A stretch of 64,000 bases of DNA from Stenotrophomonas indicatrix. Lineage in GTDB: Bacteria; Pseudomonadota; Gammaproteobacteria; Xanthomonadales; Xanthomonadaceae. The stretch is from contig NZ_PEJS01000001.1 in NCBI RefSeq assembly GCF_002750975.1, forward strand, positions 3,596,001-3,660,000, given 5' to 3'. Of the stretch, positions 24,899-32,392 are shown in pieces (position 1 is the first letter of the stretch; every line of letters starts with the position of its first letter). The translations under genes and the position numbers were made by a program. Below the pieces are notes generated by a model. It did no database searches. It saw nothing but the letters and a program-made list of their open reading frames with translations, and was not told the origin of the DNA.

Positions 24899-25875
24899 GA
24901 CTGGTACTGCAGCCCTGCGGGAATACTGAGGCGTTGAGGCATTATCAGGAGACCGTCTCCACGCTAGTGCTGATGAGTCGTGTCCTCCCCCATCTCCCCA
25001 GCGACGAAGCAGACGCTGTTGCCAAGACCTTTGGTGATGAGATCGCCATCTGGGGCGTCACACCAGGCGAGGGCAACGCGAACGTCAGGTACTGGAAGCA
25101 AATGGCCCCTGGGGACATTTGCCTCTTCTACAGAGATGGTGGGTTCTTCATGAAAGGCGTCGTAACCTATTCGACCCACAATCGCGCTCTTGCAGAGGAG
25201 CTTTGGGGAGCTAGGAAGAAGGACGGTGCCACATGGGAATACGTGTTCTTCCTCGACGACCTCGAGGCTATCGATCTGCCGATCAGTGATTTCAATGACC
25301 TTTCTGGCTATGCACCAAAGTACAGAGTGCAGAGGTTCAGCGTCCTATCTGAAGTTTTGAGCTCCCAGGTCCTCTCGGGGCTACCAACTAGCGACTATTT
25401 GGGCCCCCAATTGCTCACGAAAGAGCGACTGAACGAAGCTCAGGACAAGCTTAAGGCCCTTGCTGGCAGAGAGCTTGATTCAATATCGAAAGGCGCAAGA
25501 AGAGTCGAGCAGCAACTTCTTCGGAGCATCCATCTTGGTGGAATGGCCACTGCACCCTGCACGATCTGCGGCCGAATGCTGCCTGTGGATCTACTAGTGA
25601 TTGGACATATCCAGAAACGCAGCAAATGCAGTGCAGAGCAGAAGCTGGATCAATCTAACGTCATGCCTGTCTGTCTTGCTGGCTGTGATCGACTCTTTGA
25701 GAATGGCTATATCTACGTGGATGGCAGTGGAACGATTAGGTCGGCGGAGCGAAAGACGGCCACTCCAGACGTGAACGAGCTTCTGTCATCAATCATCGGG
25801 AAGATCTGCAGCAACTGGAACGAAAAGTCCGCGACGTACTATCAATTGCATGCGGACTCTGCCCGGACAAAGTAA
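24895..25875 (+). CDS. HNH endonuclease with N-terminal PUA/EVE-like domain
   Basis: 326 residues. Residues 45-150 (IWGVTPGEGNANVRYWKQM, GDICLFYRDGGFFMKGVV, then WEYVFFLDDLEAIDLPI) have the strand order and aromatic pattern of PUA/EVE-like modified-base readers. Residues 220-280 form a zinc-bound HNH module: C222-x2-C225, H238 (IGHIQKRSKC), N255, C260, C264 and the LFENGYI signature. This is the architecture of type IV-like enzymes that cut modified DNA. ATGA-coupled to the MazG-like gene, suggesting a two-component anti-phage module acting on modified nucleotides and modified DNA; that role is inferred. Confidence 0.72.
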   Translation: MRLVLQPCGNTEALRHYQETVSTLVLMSRVLPHLPSDEADAVAKTFGDEIAIWGVTPGEGNANVRYWKQMAPGDICLFYRDGGFFMKGVVTYSTHNRALAEELWGARKKDGATWEYVFFLDDLEAIDLPISDFNDLSGYAPKYRVQRFSVLSEVLSSQVLSGLPTSDYLGPQLLTKERLNEAQDKLKALAGRELDSISKGARRVEQQLLRSIHLGGMATAPCTICGRMLPVDLLVIGHIQKRSKCSAEQKLDQSNVMPVCLAGCDRLFENGYIYVDGSGTIRSAERKTATPDVNELLSSIIGKICSNWNEKSATYYQLHADSARTK

Positions 25876-25955
25876 TGCACCTTAGCCACTGGCATGTGCC
25901 GGAGCGTTCTCTGGTGAGTGGGATGCGGGACTACAACTGAAGAAGGGATTGGACC

Positions 25956-26306
25956 ATGGGCTCTTCTGCACTGGAACATGAGATCGCGGCCTTACGACAG
26001 CAGCTTTCAGTTTTGCGGCTAGATCTTTCCGGCAAAGACTGGCTCACCGTTGACGAGGCAGCCTGCTATTGCGGCGTGTCGGCGAGCCAGTTCAATGCCA
26101 GGGCACATGAATACGAGCTCGTGCCACGTAATTTCATGGGCAAGAAGCTCTATGAGAAAGCGGCCCTCTACCAAGCAATCTACGGCGCCAAGGCTTGGTC
26201 GCGGTCATCCGCAACTTCCGCTCCTAGTTTGGTGGCAACCTCCCCCCAGATGGAGCAGGCTCTTGCCCGCCTTAGGCGCTATGACCAACGAAAGAGGAAG
26301 GGCTGA
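25956..26306 (+). CDS. Helix-turn-helix DNA-binding protein (116 aa)
   Basis: 116 residues: an N-terminal coiled-coil-like segment (EHEIAALRQQLSVLRLDL), then WLTVDEAACYCGVSASQFNA, a MerR/excisionase-like HTH, and a serine/threonine-rich tail with basic C-terminus (RRYDQRKRKG). The stop overlaps the next gene's ATG by one base (TGATG), indicating coupling. Possibly a regulator or recombination directionality factor. Confidence 0.7.
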   Translation: MGSSALEHEIAALRQQLSVLRLDLSGKDWLTVDEAACYCGVSASQFNARAHEYELVPRNFMGKKLYEKAALYQAIYGAKAWSRSSATSAPSLVATSPQMEQALARLRRYDQRKRKG

Positions 26307-26635
26307 TGGATCAGGCTGACAAGCTGATGACGCTCGCGCAGGCAGCTGAGCTTTGTGCATGCCATCCTCGAACCCTTCGCAGGGCGATCAACGATGGCCA
26401 GCTCACCGCGATGCGTCTGGGGCAGGGCGCGAAATCGGATCGAATTCATGCCGCCGATCTAGAGGCATGGTGGCAGCGGTCGCGGTACGTGCCCCCACCC
26501 ATGCCGGTCCTCCCGAAAGTATCTTTCACCAAGCCACTCACATCATCTGCTGAGGAGCGGATTGCAGAACTACTGGCAACGAAGCGAACCAAGTCCGCTG
26601 ACAGGACGGCGACTGTGCGTCGAAAAAGGAAGTAG
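26306..26635 (+). CDS. Excisionase-family HTH protein
   Basis: 109 residues. LMTLAQAAELCACHPRTLRR and AINDGQLTAMRLG match the excisionase/MerR-like winged helix (helix_turn_helix_17 type), with AADLEAWWQRS completing the fold, then a long basic tail (TKSADRTATVRRKRK). One-base overlap with the upstream HTH gene. May direct excision or control the nearby MazG/HNH genes. Confidence 0.75.
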   Translation: MDQADKLMTLAQAAELCACHPRTLRRAINDGQLTAMRLGQGAKSDRIHAADLEAWWQRSRYVPPPMPVLPKVSFTKPLTSSAEERIAELLATKRTKSADRTATVRRKRK

Positions 26636-26862
26636 TCCGTGAGGCGGAAATGTCCAGGGACCGGACTAGCGCGTCTGCAGGCCTTCGCGGCTAGGGCCAG
26701 ATCGTCCTGCGCCGCAGATCGTTGCGGCACCCTCTCATCAGCTGAAGAAGCCAAATGGTGCAACTCGCGCGCCTCCTTGGCCATCGTAGTGGCGAAAGTT
26801 GTTGAGCTTGAGTCTGCGAGCAGGCACCGGATCCCAGTGCCGTTGTTCGCATCCCGCAACGG

Positions 26863-27795
26863 CTATGAAGCCTTGATGTTGGCTTTCATCCAGTCGCTGA
26901 CACTTTCGAGCTTCACCCCAGTCTTCGCATTGAACGTCTGATCCAACTCCCAAGACACGCCTCTGCCCTGCGCAAAGGCGGCCCGGTACTTCCTGATCAT
27001 ATTGGTCGGGTCATCGCCCAGTTCTTGCATCAATTGGGGAACGTCCCACACAGCGAAGTCGAACGGGGTGCCAAAATGCTGTTCCAAGATGGCCGGCAGC
27101 GCTTCATACCGAAGCGTGTCACCCGCCAGATAGACGATCTCGTTGCGAATCGCAGGCGTGTGGAAGACGATCTGAGCGGTCATTGCGCCAATGTCATCGG
27201 GCGTGGTGAGCGTCACAGCGTTAGTCGGGGAACCCAGGGCATTCACACTTTTACCCTTAAGATCGATGACACCAAATTCCGGCTCGAAGAGATAGCTGGT
27301 GAACATCCCGGTGGAAATGACAACCCAGTCCATCGCGGACTGCGAACGCAGATAGTCGCGCACATCGAGCTGGGCATCGAACAGATCCTGCGGACCACCG
27401 CGCCCGATTGCGTCGAAGTCCACACCGAATTGCCAAGGGAAGTACCTCGGGATACCCGACTTCACTGCAGCACGCGCAACCTTCATTGGCGTGTCGCGGC
27501 CAGCCGCGTAGCCCGTGCAGCCAATCACAGTGTCGTACTTGGAGAACATGACCGCCAACTCGTCCACACCGGCAGCCACCAAGTCGCCAGAAACAATGGC
27601 CACACCCAGCGAGCGGATCTCATCAACCACGACGCGCTTCTCAGGCAAGCTCGAATCAATGGAAGCGGATCGGAGCATCACGCTGATGCTTGCGCCATGC
27701 TCCTTGCCTAGACGGGCGAGATTCCGAATAACTGGCATTCCGAGCTCACCGGCACCCAGGACCAGGATCGCGCGGGATTGGATCGGGGTAGACAT
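26863..27795 (-). CDS. NmrA-like aromatic-alcohol/isoflavone reductase family protein
   Basis: 310 residues: AILVLGAGELGMPVIRNLAR is a GxGxxG NAD(P) Rossmann start, FPWQFGVDFDAIGRGG carries the K/Y-variant active region of the NmrA/isoflavone-reductase group, and LTTPDDIGAMTAQIVFHTP is family-typical. A cytosolic NAD(P)H reductase is expected. Divergent from an HxlR regulator with 73 bp between starts, so probably regulated by it. A metabolic cargo pair on the island rather than a mobility gene. Confidence 0.85.
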   Translation of the reverse strand: MSTPIQSRAILVLGAGELGMPVIRNLARLGKEHGASISVMLRSASIDSSLPEKRVVVDEIRSLGVAIVSGDLVAAGVDELAVMFSKYDTVIGCTGYAAGRDTPMKVARAAVKSGIPRYFPWQFGVDFDAIGRGGPQDLFDAQLDVRDYLRSQSAMDWVVISTGMFTSYLFEPEFGVIDLKGKSVNALGSPTNAVTLTTPDDIGAMTAQIVFHTPAIRNEIVYLAGDTLRYEALPAILEQHFGTPFDFAVWDVPQLMQELGDDPTNMIRKYRAAFAQGRGVSWELDQTFNAKTGVKLESVSDWMKANIKAS

Positions 27796-27868
27796 TCAAA
27801 CCACCATGTGTGTGTACGATGGCGGCGATTCTGGCCCCCTCCTCATCGCGACGTAAGAAGGCACACCG

Positions 27869-28330
27869 ATGATACCGACCGTACCGTTCATGAGTTCTGA
27901 CGAGCTCCTGCGGCATTCCCAATCGATATGCGACGGCATGAGCGCGGACGACGACGGCCTTCGGCGAGAGGTTCTTGCACACGCTGGCAGCCGCTGGTCG
28001 CTTGGCATCATTCATGCCTTGGGCGTGTACGGAACACTGCGTCACGCCGATGTTGCGCGGAGGATGAAGGGAATCACCCAGCGCATGCTGACACGCACCC
28101 TCCGCCAGCTGGAAAGGGACGGCTTGATCTACCGACACGATTTCCGAGAAGTTCCCCCTCGCGTTGAGTACAGCATCACCCCGCTGGGCAAAGACCTTCT
28201 AGTTCTGATGATCCCCATGTGGACTTGGGTCGTGCAGCACGCCGAGGAGTTCCGACAATGCCGTGAGATCTACGACAGCAACCACGCCTCCGTTGTACCT
28301 GACTCGCCTCGAGACAACGAGTCTCAATAG
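27869..28330 (+). CDS. HxlR-family regulator of the divergent reductase
   Basis: 153 residues from ATG 27869 (an internal ATG at 27890 is also possible). The HxlR winged helix is complete: AGSRWSLGIIHALGVYGTLR, MKGITQRMLTRTLRQLERDG and VPPRVEYSITPLGKDLL. A cysteine (ICDG) near the N-terminus could serve redox sensing. The 3' end overlaps the convergent 28324 gene by 7 bp. Confidence 0.88.
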   Translation: MIPTVPFMSSDELLRHSQSICDGMSADDDGLRREVLAHAGSRWSLGIIHALGVYGTLRHADVARRMKGITQRMLTRTLRQLERDGLIYRHDFREVPPRVEYSITPLGKDLLVLMIPMWTWVVQHAEEFRQCREIYDSNHASVVPDSPRDNESQ

Positions 28331-28833
28331 CGAGGAATCACCTGTCCTCGTCCCGCCCTTACCCAAGCCTTCATCGGGTCCTTCGCCCTGCGCTTGGTCG
28401 CCGCCGGCGGCTTGCGCGGCGCCAGCGCTTCCTTGACGCGCTCCAGTTCCTTCGCCCCCGCCTCGGCCAAACGCCGGGCCTGCTGCAGCTGTTGGGGTGT
28501 CGGCGGCAGGCCGGGCAGCGGCGGTAGAGGTTCCCTCGGGGAGTCATCCACCATCCGTGCCACAGCGGCGCGCAGCCGCATCTCTGGGTAGAGCCTGGCC
28601 GCGCACCACCGCTCGGCGTAGCGCTTGCCCTGGTCAACGCTCGCCGCCCATACATCTTTGGTCTGCCACATCTTCCGAGCATCGAGGTGCACACGCACCC
28701 CGCGCTCCTTCGCCGGCGAAATCTGGGCGATCTGCCGACCGCCCCACCACAGCACCCAGGCGTCCCTCAACTGGACCCAGCCAGAGGGTGATGGTGCTGA
28801 GCGGAAGCCTTGGTAGCCGTGCGAGGGGAGCAT
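28324..28833 (-). CDS. Hypothetical protein (169 aa), intact copy of a duplicated gene
   Basis: 169 residues. The N-terminal 95 residues (SGWVQLRDAWVLWWGGRQIA, RVHLDARKMWQTKDVWAASV, GKRYAERWCAARLYPEMRLR) form a compact tryptophan-rich domain; the rest is proline-, alanine- and lysine-rich (PPTPQQLQQARRLAEAGAKE, APRKPPAATKRRAKDPMKAW) and probably disordered and basic. No family recognised. A truncated second copy is at 21556. An inverted repeat lies just upstream. Confidence 0.7.
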   Translation of the reverse strand: MLPSHGYQGFRSAPSPSGWVQLRDAWVLWWGGRQIAQISPAKERGVRVHLDARKMWQTKDVWAASVDQGKRYAERWCAARLYPEMRLRAAVARMVDDSPREPLPPLPGLPPTPQQLQQARRLAEAGAKELERVKEALAPRKPPAATKRRAKDPMKAWVRAGRGQVIPRY

Positions 28834-28851
28834 GGGCGGAAGGATACGAAT

Positions 28852-28876
28852 GGCGGTCGCAGAGGCTGCGACCGCC
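28852..28876. promoter_or_regulatory. 11-bp inverted repeat upstream of the 28324 gene
   Basis: GGCGGTCGCAG and CTGCGACCGCC are perfect arms with a 3-bp centre, 19 bp before the start codon. A shorter version, GTCGCAG-N3-CTGCGAC, is kept upstream of the truncated copy (21864-21880), so it may be an operator or a transcript leader hairpin. Confidence 0.5.
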
Positions 28877-29006
28877 GTTCATCCGCTGAGGAACTCGGGA
28901 TGGGCGCTGGGCGGTACGACTTCTCCTGACGGGAAACGCAAAGCCACGGCCCTTACGGAAGTTGTAGACTCCGCCTTCACAAAAAACGAACGCTAGGAGT
29001 TCGGGC

Positions 29007-29255
29007 ATGGCCGATACGGGTTTGTTCCTCCTCAGCGACGTATTTGGCCAAAAAGACGACAGCGGCCGTCTGCTGCAGGTAACCCACGTTGTGTGCCGTT
29101 GCCTGGAATGTTCATGCCACTTCACTGGCCGGCCCGATGAAGGCCTCATCGATATCCCAGGTGGCGCAATCCTTAGTTGCCCCAAATGCTCAAATCGGCA
29201 AGCCATCAGCATGGCCAGGTTTGCCGACTTCTTGCAGAAGAACCTTTCGTCCTAG
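29007..29255 (+). CDS. Small zinc-ribbon protein, paralogue of the 29905 gene
   Basis: 82 residues: MADTGLFLLSDVF, then VCRCLECSCHF and ILSCPKCSNRQAIS. CLEC and CPKC make a CxxC...CxxC zinc ribbon. It shares the opening DTGLF, the PGGxxLxC and RQA(I/V)S signatures with the 88-residue protein encoded at 29905; the BLUF gene lies between them in opposite orientation. AGGAG precedes ATG 29007. Function unknown. Confidence 0.72.
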   Translation: MADTGLFLLSDVFGQKDDSGRLLQVTHVVCRCLECSCHFTGRPDEGLIDIPGGAILSCPKCSNRQAISMARFADFLQKNLSS

Positions 29256-29284
29256 GCGTTCGACGGCCCGCTGCTGTCTGCCAA

Positions 29285-29734
29285 TCAAGCAGCGATTGCG
29301 AATGGCTCAACAAGCGCCCACAACAGATCCATGCCAGTCGCGTTTAACGCCTCTGCGTTTCCACGCTGCTTGAAGCCCGTCCAGTCAGCGTGGGCCAGTG
29401 CTCGCAGCTGATCCGGCTCTACAGGTAACCATCGCATTGGCCAAAAGGGCAACCGCCGCTGACCAGCCCTGCCCTGCTGCAACTCAACCAGCGCGTTGTG
29501 GCTGCTCGCTCCCAGCACACGCGAATAGGCCACAGATAGTCCATCTTCGGGACCTTCCAAGTACTGGAGAAACCTGTGTCCATCGAAGAGCAGGACACCG
29601 GTCACTCCTGCTCCCCTGTTGAATCGGCATGCGTCGTCCACGATCTGGTCCAACTTGCCGCTGGCTAAGCCAAGCTTGTCTCCGGCGATATCAGGTCCGG
29701 CTTCACTGGCATACACAACCGCCCGAATGGGCAT
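29285..29734 (-). CDS. Short BLUF-domain blue-light/FAD sensor
   Basis: 149 residues, a stand-alone BLUF domain. Flavin-contacting residues are present: Y8 (AVVYAS), N39 (CRFNRGAGVTGVLLF), Q57 (FLQYLEGP) and a Met/Trp near FWPMRWLPV, the set required for the light-driven hydrogen-bond switch in AppA/PixD-type proteins. There is no fused output domain, so signalling must be through a partner. It is flanked on both sides by paralogous zinc-ribbon genes on the other strand, candidates for the partner. Confidence 0.82.
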   Translation of the reverse strand: MPIRAVVYASEAGPDIAGDKLGLASGKLDQIVDDACRFNRGAGVTGVLLFDGHRFLQYLEGPEDGLSVAYSRVLGASSHNALVELQQGRAGQRRLPFWPMRWLPVEPDQLRALAHADWTGFKQRGNAEALNATGMDLLWALVEPFAIAA

Positions 29735-29904
29735 GACGCACCTCCTTGGTGAGCGGCGACCCTACCAGTGGTGGACTCAACCAAGTGTGGAGAAGCGAGC
29801 GAGATCTTTAACGCTTCAGGTTCGCGAGTTGCCGAATTCGGACCTTCGTCACAAGATCGAGGCAACCAGCCATGCAACATGCACTGAATTCCCGGTACAC
29901 GGCT

Positions 29905-30171
29905 ATGCCAGACACAGGTCTCTTCTACGTTCTAGACATCGACCCCATGCGCGACCAGCACGGGAATATCCAAAGCGTCATCGCGATCAGCGTCCGCTGT
30001 AACAGCTGCCAGCACGTCACTCACTCGACCGGTCCCAGCCTCGAATCCATGCCGGGAGGGACCCTTCTCGCTTGTGCCCAGTGCGGCGGGCGCCAGGCCG
30101 TGAGCAATGCTCGGCTGGTTGAGTGTGATCACGTACTGGGTACTCCCCTCTCCCAACCCCATAGCGCCTGA
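29905..30171 (+). CDS. Small zinc-ribbon protein, paralogue of the 29007 gene
   Basis: 88 residues from ATG 29905 (the frame is open to ATG 29872, but homology to the paralogue starts at MPDTGLF). CNSC and CAQC give a CxxC...CxxC ribbon; PGGTLLACAQCGGRQAVS mirrors the paralogue. Identity between the two is moderate, so the duplication is old. Function unknown. Confidence 0.7.
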   Translation: MPDTGLFYVLDIDPMRDQHGNIQSVIAISVRCNSCQHVTHSTGPSLESMPGGTLLACAQCGGRQAVSNARLVECDHVLGTPLSQPHSA

Positions 30172-30211
30172 AAAGCACCGTGGACAGCGAATCGCAGCAC
30201 TGGACTGACTA

Positions 30212-30826
30212 TTAGAGTGGTCCCAGGTCCTTCACCACTGCCTGCGCATTCTGCAGATGCCCGGCCAGCAACCGACCGCCAGCCACCACTCGCCCCACCC
30301 GACTGTTGAGCCAAGCGGCTTGGATCTTTCCGGCCGCGAGCAAATCGGCTTCGGCAAAGCTATCCGGCCTACCAGCCAACGGTTCTCCGGGCGAAGCCAA
30401 GCCTCTCTCCAGGGGTTGAACCAATGTTTTGCGCGAACTGTCGCTCTTGGCATACGCCGTGGCCACCATCCTGCCGTTCTTCGGCGACCAGCCCCCAAGC
30501 ACCAACTCGGTCCCAAGCTGTTCGAGCGGAAGACCCGCCTCGACTGCCGCCTTCTCGTAGTTCGGCCACAACTGGTCAACGACTCGCCCCAGCTCAGCGG
30601 TGAGTTGCTCCATCGTGAATTCCGCTCGGAAGCTGGCCTGCAATGCCAACTCGTAGATGCGGAGGAAGAACTGTGTTGAGCCGCGCGTGGCCAGCACTAA
30701 GTTGTGCTGAGGGATCAGCAACAACTTTGCACCTGCGGAATGGGCACCAGTGCGGGCATCCTCGGCCAGGGTATCTACCGTCACCACGAGGTGGTCACGA
30801 TTGAGCAAAACGTTGAGGATGCTCAT
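30212..30826 (-). CDS. Hypothetical protein (204 aa), faint Ntn-hydrolase-like N-terminus
   Basis: 204 residues. The start MSILNVLLNRDHLVVTVDTL, then GAKLLLIPQHNLVLATRGS, has the strand order of proteasome/HslV/Anbu-type Ntn-hydrolase subunits, but no exposed N-terminal nucleophile is obvious, so this is only a hint. The C-terminal half is helical (EADLLAAGKIQAAWLNSRVG). No neighbour gives a function. Confidence 0.55.
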   Translation of the reverse strand: MSILNVLLNRDHLVVTVDTLAEDARTGAHSAGAKLLLIPQHNLVLATRGSTQFFLRIYELALQASFRAEFTMEQLTAELGRVVDQLWPNYEKAAVEAGLPLEQLGTELVLGGWSPKNGRMVATAYAKSDSSRKTLVQPLERGLASPGEPLAGRPDSFAEADLLAAGKIQAAWLNSRVGRVVAGGRLLAGHLQNAQAVVKDLGPL

Positions 30827-30888
30827 AGGCGGGTCCGTAGGCTTATGCCGACTATCTCCGCTATTCAGTCACCTGTCTAGAGACGCCG

Positions 30889-31164
30889 ATGTCAGAAGCA
30901 ATCATCGAAATACTGCAGCGCCTTGAAGCCTGCGAGGCGTCTTTGGAGGCCCATCGCGGCTACCTGAAGGCGTTCGAGTATGGACTTCGTGCAGCGGTAA
31001 TCACCCATCCCAGACAGGAAGAGCTTTTCAGCGTGTGGACGCAGTTGCTTCCTGGGATTGCAGAGAAGCACTCCGGGGATGGTGGCGCCATCTACACAGC
31101 TGCTCTGCAGCAAGCGCTCGCGCTGCTCACAGATCAGATCGGGGCGCAGAGCCGGGTGCCTTAG
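30889..31164 (+). CDS. Hypothetical protein (91 aa), intact copy of a duplicated gene
   Basis: 91 residues, helical and acidic: IIEILQRLEACEASLEAHRG and FEYGLRAAVITHPRQEELFS. No family recognised. A decayed copy is at 22700. Its 3' end faces the remains of a zinc-ribbon gene, the reverse of the left copy, where the ribbon gene is intact and this gene is broken. Confidence 0.65.
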   Translation: MSEAIIEILQRLEACEASLEAHRGYLKAFEYGLRAAVITHPRQEELFSVWTQLLPGIAEKHSGDGGAIYTAALQQALALLTDQIGAQSRVP

Positions 31165-31290
31165 TACCTCAGCCGGAAGACAACACGATTCCGCAACAGA
31201 TGCAGGAGACCTATCAGCCAAGGTAGAGCAGCACCAAGCTCTGAATTAGGCCGATCCACAGAGTCAGAAGCGCTCTCGACCACCGGCGAT
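31161..31290 (-). pseudogene. Remnant of zinc-ribbon membrane gene
   Basis: About 130 bp match the 3' part of the intact gene at 22929-23060 (region encoding the second hydrophobic span), but the frame is interrupted and the zinc ribbon is absent. Confidence 0.7.
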
Positions 31291-31318
31291 GATCCATCGC
31301 CGGTGTGCCAGTTCCGCT

Positions 31319-32392
31319 TTATTTCAGCAAAGGCAACTGACCGCCCTGCTCATCCCTAAGGACTTCAGCCCGCCGAATCATTTGCTGGACCTCGGACGAT
31401 GCATTCATGTGCAGGATCTCCACCTCTGGGTGAGAGTTGGAGAACACCCTGAAAATCTCATCTGCGAATGCTTGGCCGATGCTCGAAACACCGGAAAAAT
31501 CCAACACTACGCTTCGGAAACGATCCACGCGCTGCATCAGCCGTTTTGCTTGAGATCTTGATACCAAGTTCTCATCACCAACTTTTGTCAATCGAACAGG
31601 GACAATCGTCTTTGCAAAATTGTAGTCGTCTGGACCACTCGAGAACTCATCGAATACGTCCTTGATTAGCCGTGTACTGTCTCGCTTGATGTCCATGTAC
31701 ACAAATGTTCCATCGCGCACTTCCGCTTCATCCAGTTCTTCAAGCTCATCAAGCACATCAAGCTCTTTCCCGTCCAAGTGATCAAAAAAAAGACCTCGGG
31801 AACGGATCTGGAAGCGATCAAAAACTCGAGACGTAAAGAAGATCCCCTCTCCAGAATGAAGTGAAGGCGCAGTCGTGAGCTTTCCTTTCGAAAGTTCTAA
31901 CAATGCAAGCCGATCATCAGGAAGATTCAAGGCAGTAGATATCTTCCGGAAGATGCCCACTCCTTCATCTGCAATCGCAATCGAGAGTCGATCAGCGCTC
32001 AGGTTCATGTAGACGAACACAGTCTCGGAGTCGGAATGGTCCAGAGCGTTGTTGATGATCTCAGTAACCCCATAGTTCGCGATATCCAAGATGTTGCGGG
32101 GTAGACCATCCAGGAGCGGTGCGAGTTCAAAGGACCACACCCTATCTTCCGACAGCCCTTTCGTCTTAAAGCTGCGGATGAAGCGTCGGTTGGGCCCCAG
32201 CTCGTAGTGCGGCCGGGTAGTCCCATTTTTCAGGAGGTAGCCTTCCTCAACTAGTTGGCGGACCTGAGCAGAGATGTGGGCCCGGGAAAAACCAAGCTGG
32301 GCCGATACGACTTTGACCAACTTCTCAGGGAACAAAGGAGCTGCCCTCAGAAGGGCCGTCTGGATTTCTTGGGAGCGGTTTGGTCTGGCCAT
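31319..32392 (-). CDS. HTH - HATPase (GHKL) - STAS-like (DUF4325) regulator
   Basis: 357 residues in three parts. Residues 1-80 form a winged HTH (FSRAHISAQVRQLVEEGYLL). Residues 85-250 form a GHKL ATPase: N-box EIINNALDHS (N114/N115), G1 box ADEGVGIF (142-149) and the lid HSGEGIFFTS. Residues 265-345 (RSVVLDFSGVSSIGQAFADE) match the STAS-like DUF4325 domain. No phosphoacceptor His or receiver domain, so it is not a classical sensor kinase; it resembles a fused anti-sigma kinase/antagonist pair with its own DNA-binding module. Downstream of a repeat-rich region. Confidence 0.82.
   Translation of the reverse strand: MARPNRSQEIQTALLRAAPLFPEKLVKVVSAQLGFSRAHISAQVRQLVEEGYLLKNGTTRPHYELGPNRRFIRSFKTKGLSEDRVWSFELAPLLDGLPRNILDIANYGVTEIINNALDHSDSETVFVYMNLSADRLSIAIADEGVGIFRKISTALNLPDDRLALLELSKGKLTTAPSLHSGEGIFFTSRVFDRFQIRSRGLFFDHLDGKELDVLDELEELDEAEVRDGTFVYMDIKRDSTRLIKDVFDEFSSGPDDYNFAKTIVPVRLTKVGDENLVSRSQAKRLMQRVDRFRSVVLDFSGVSSIGQAFADEIFRVFSNSHPEVEILHMNASSEVQQMIRRAEVLRDEQGGQLPLLK

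Noticed and set aside
26446..26859. 137-codon minus-strand frame over the excisionase-like gene
   Set aside because: Antisense to a well-supported HTH gene, no recognisable domain and unconvincing composition.
31289..31561. 90-codon plus-strand frame at the HATPase 3' end
   Set aside because: Mostly antisense to the STAS-like domain; no ribosome site and no family features.
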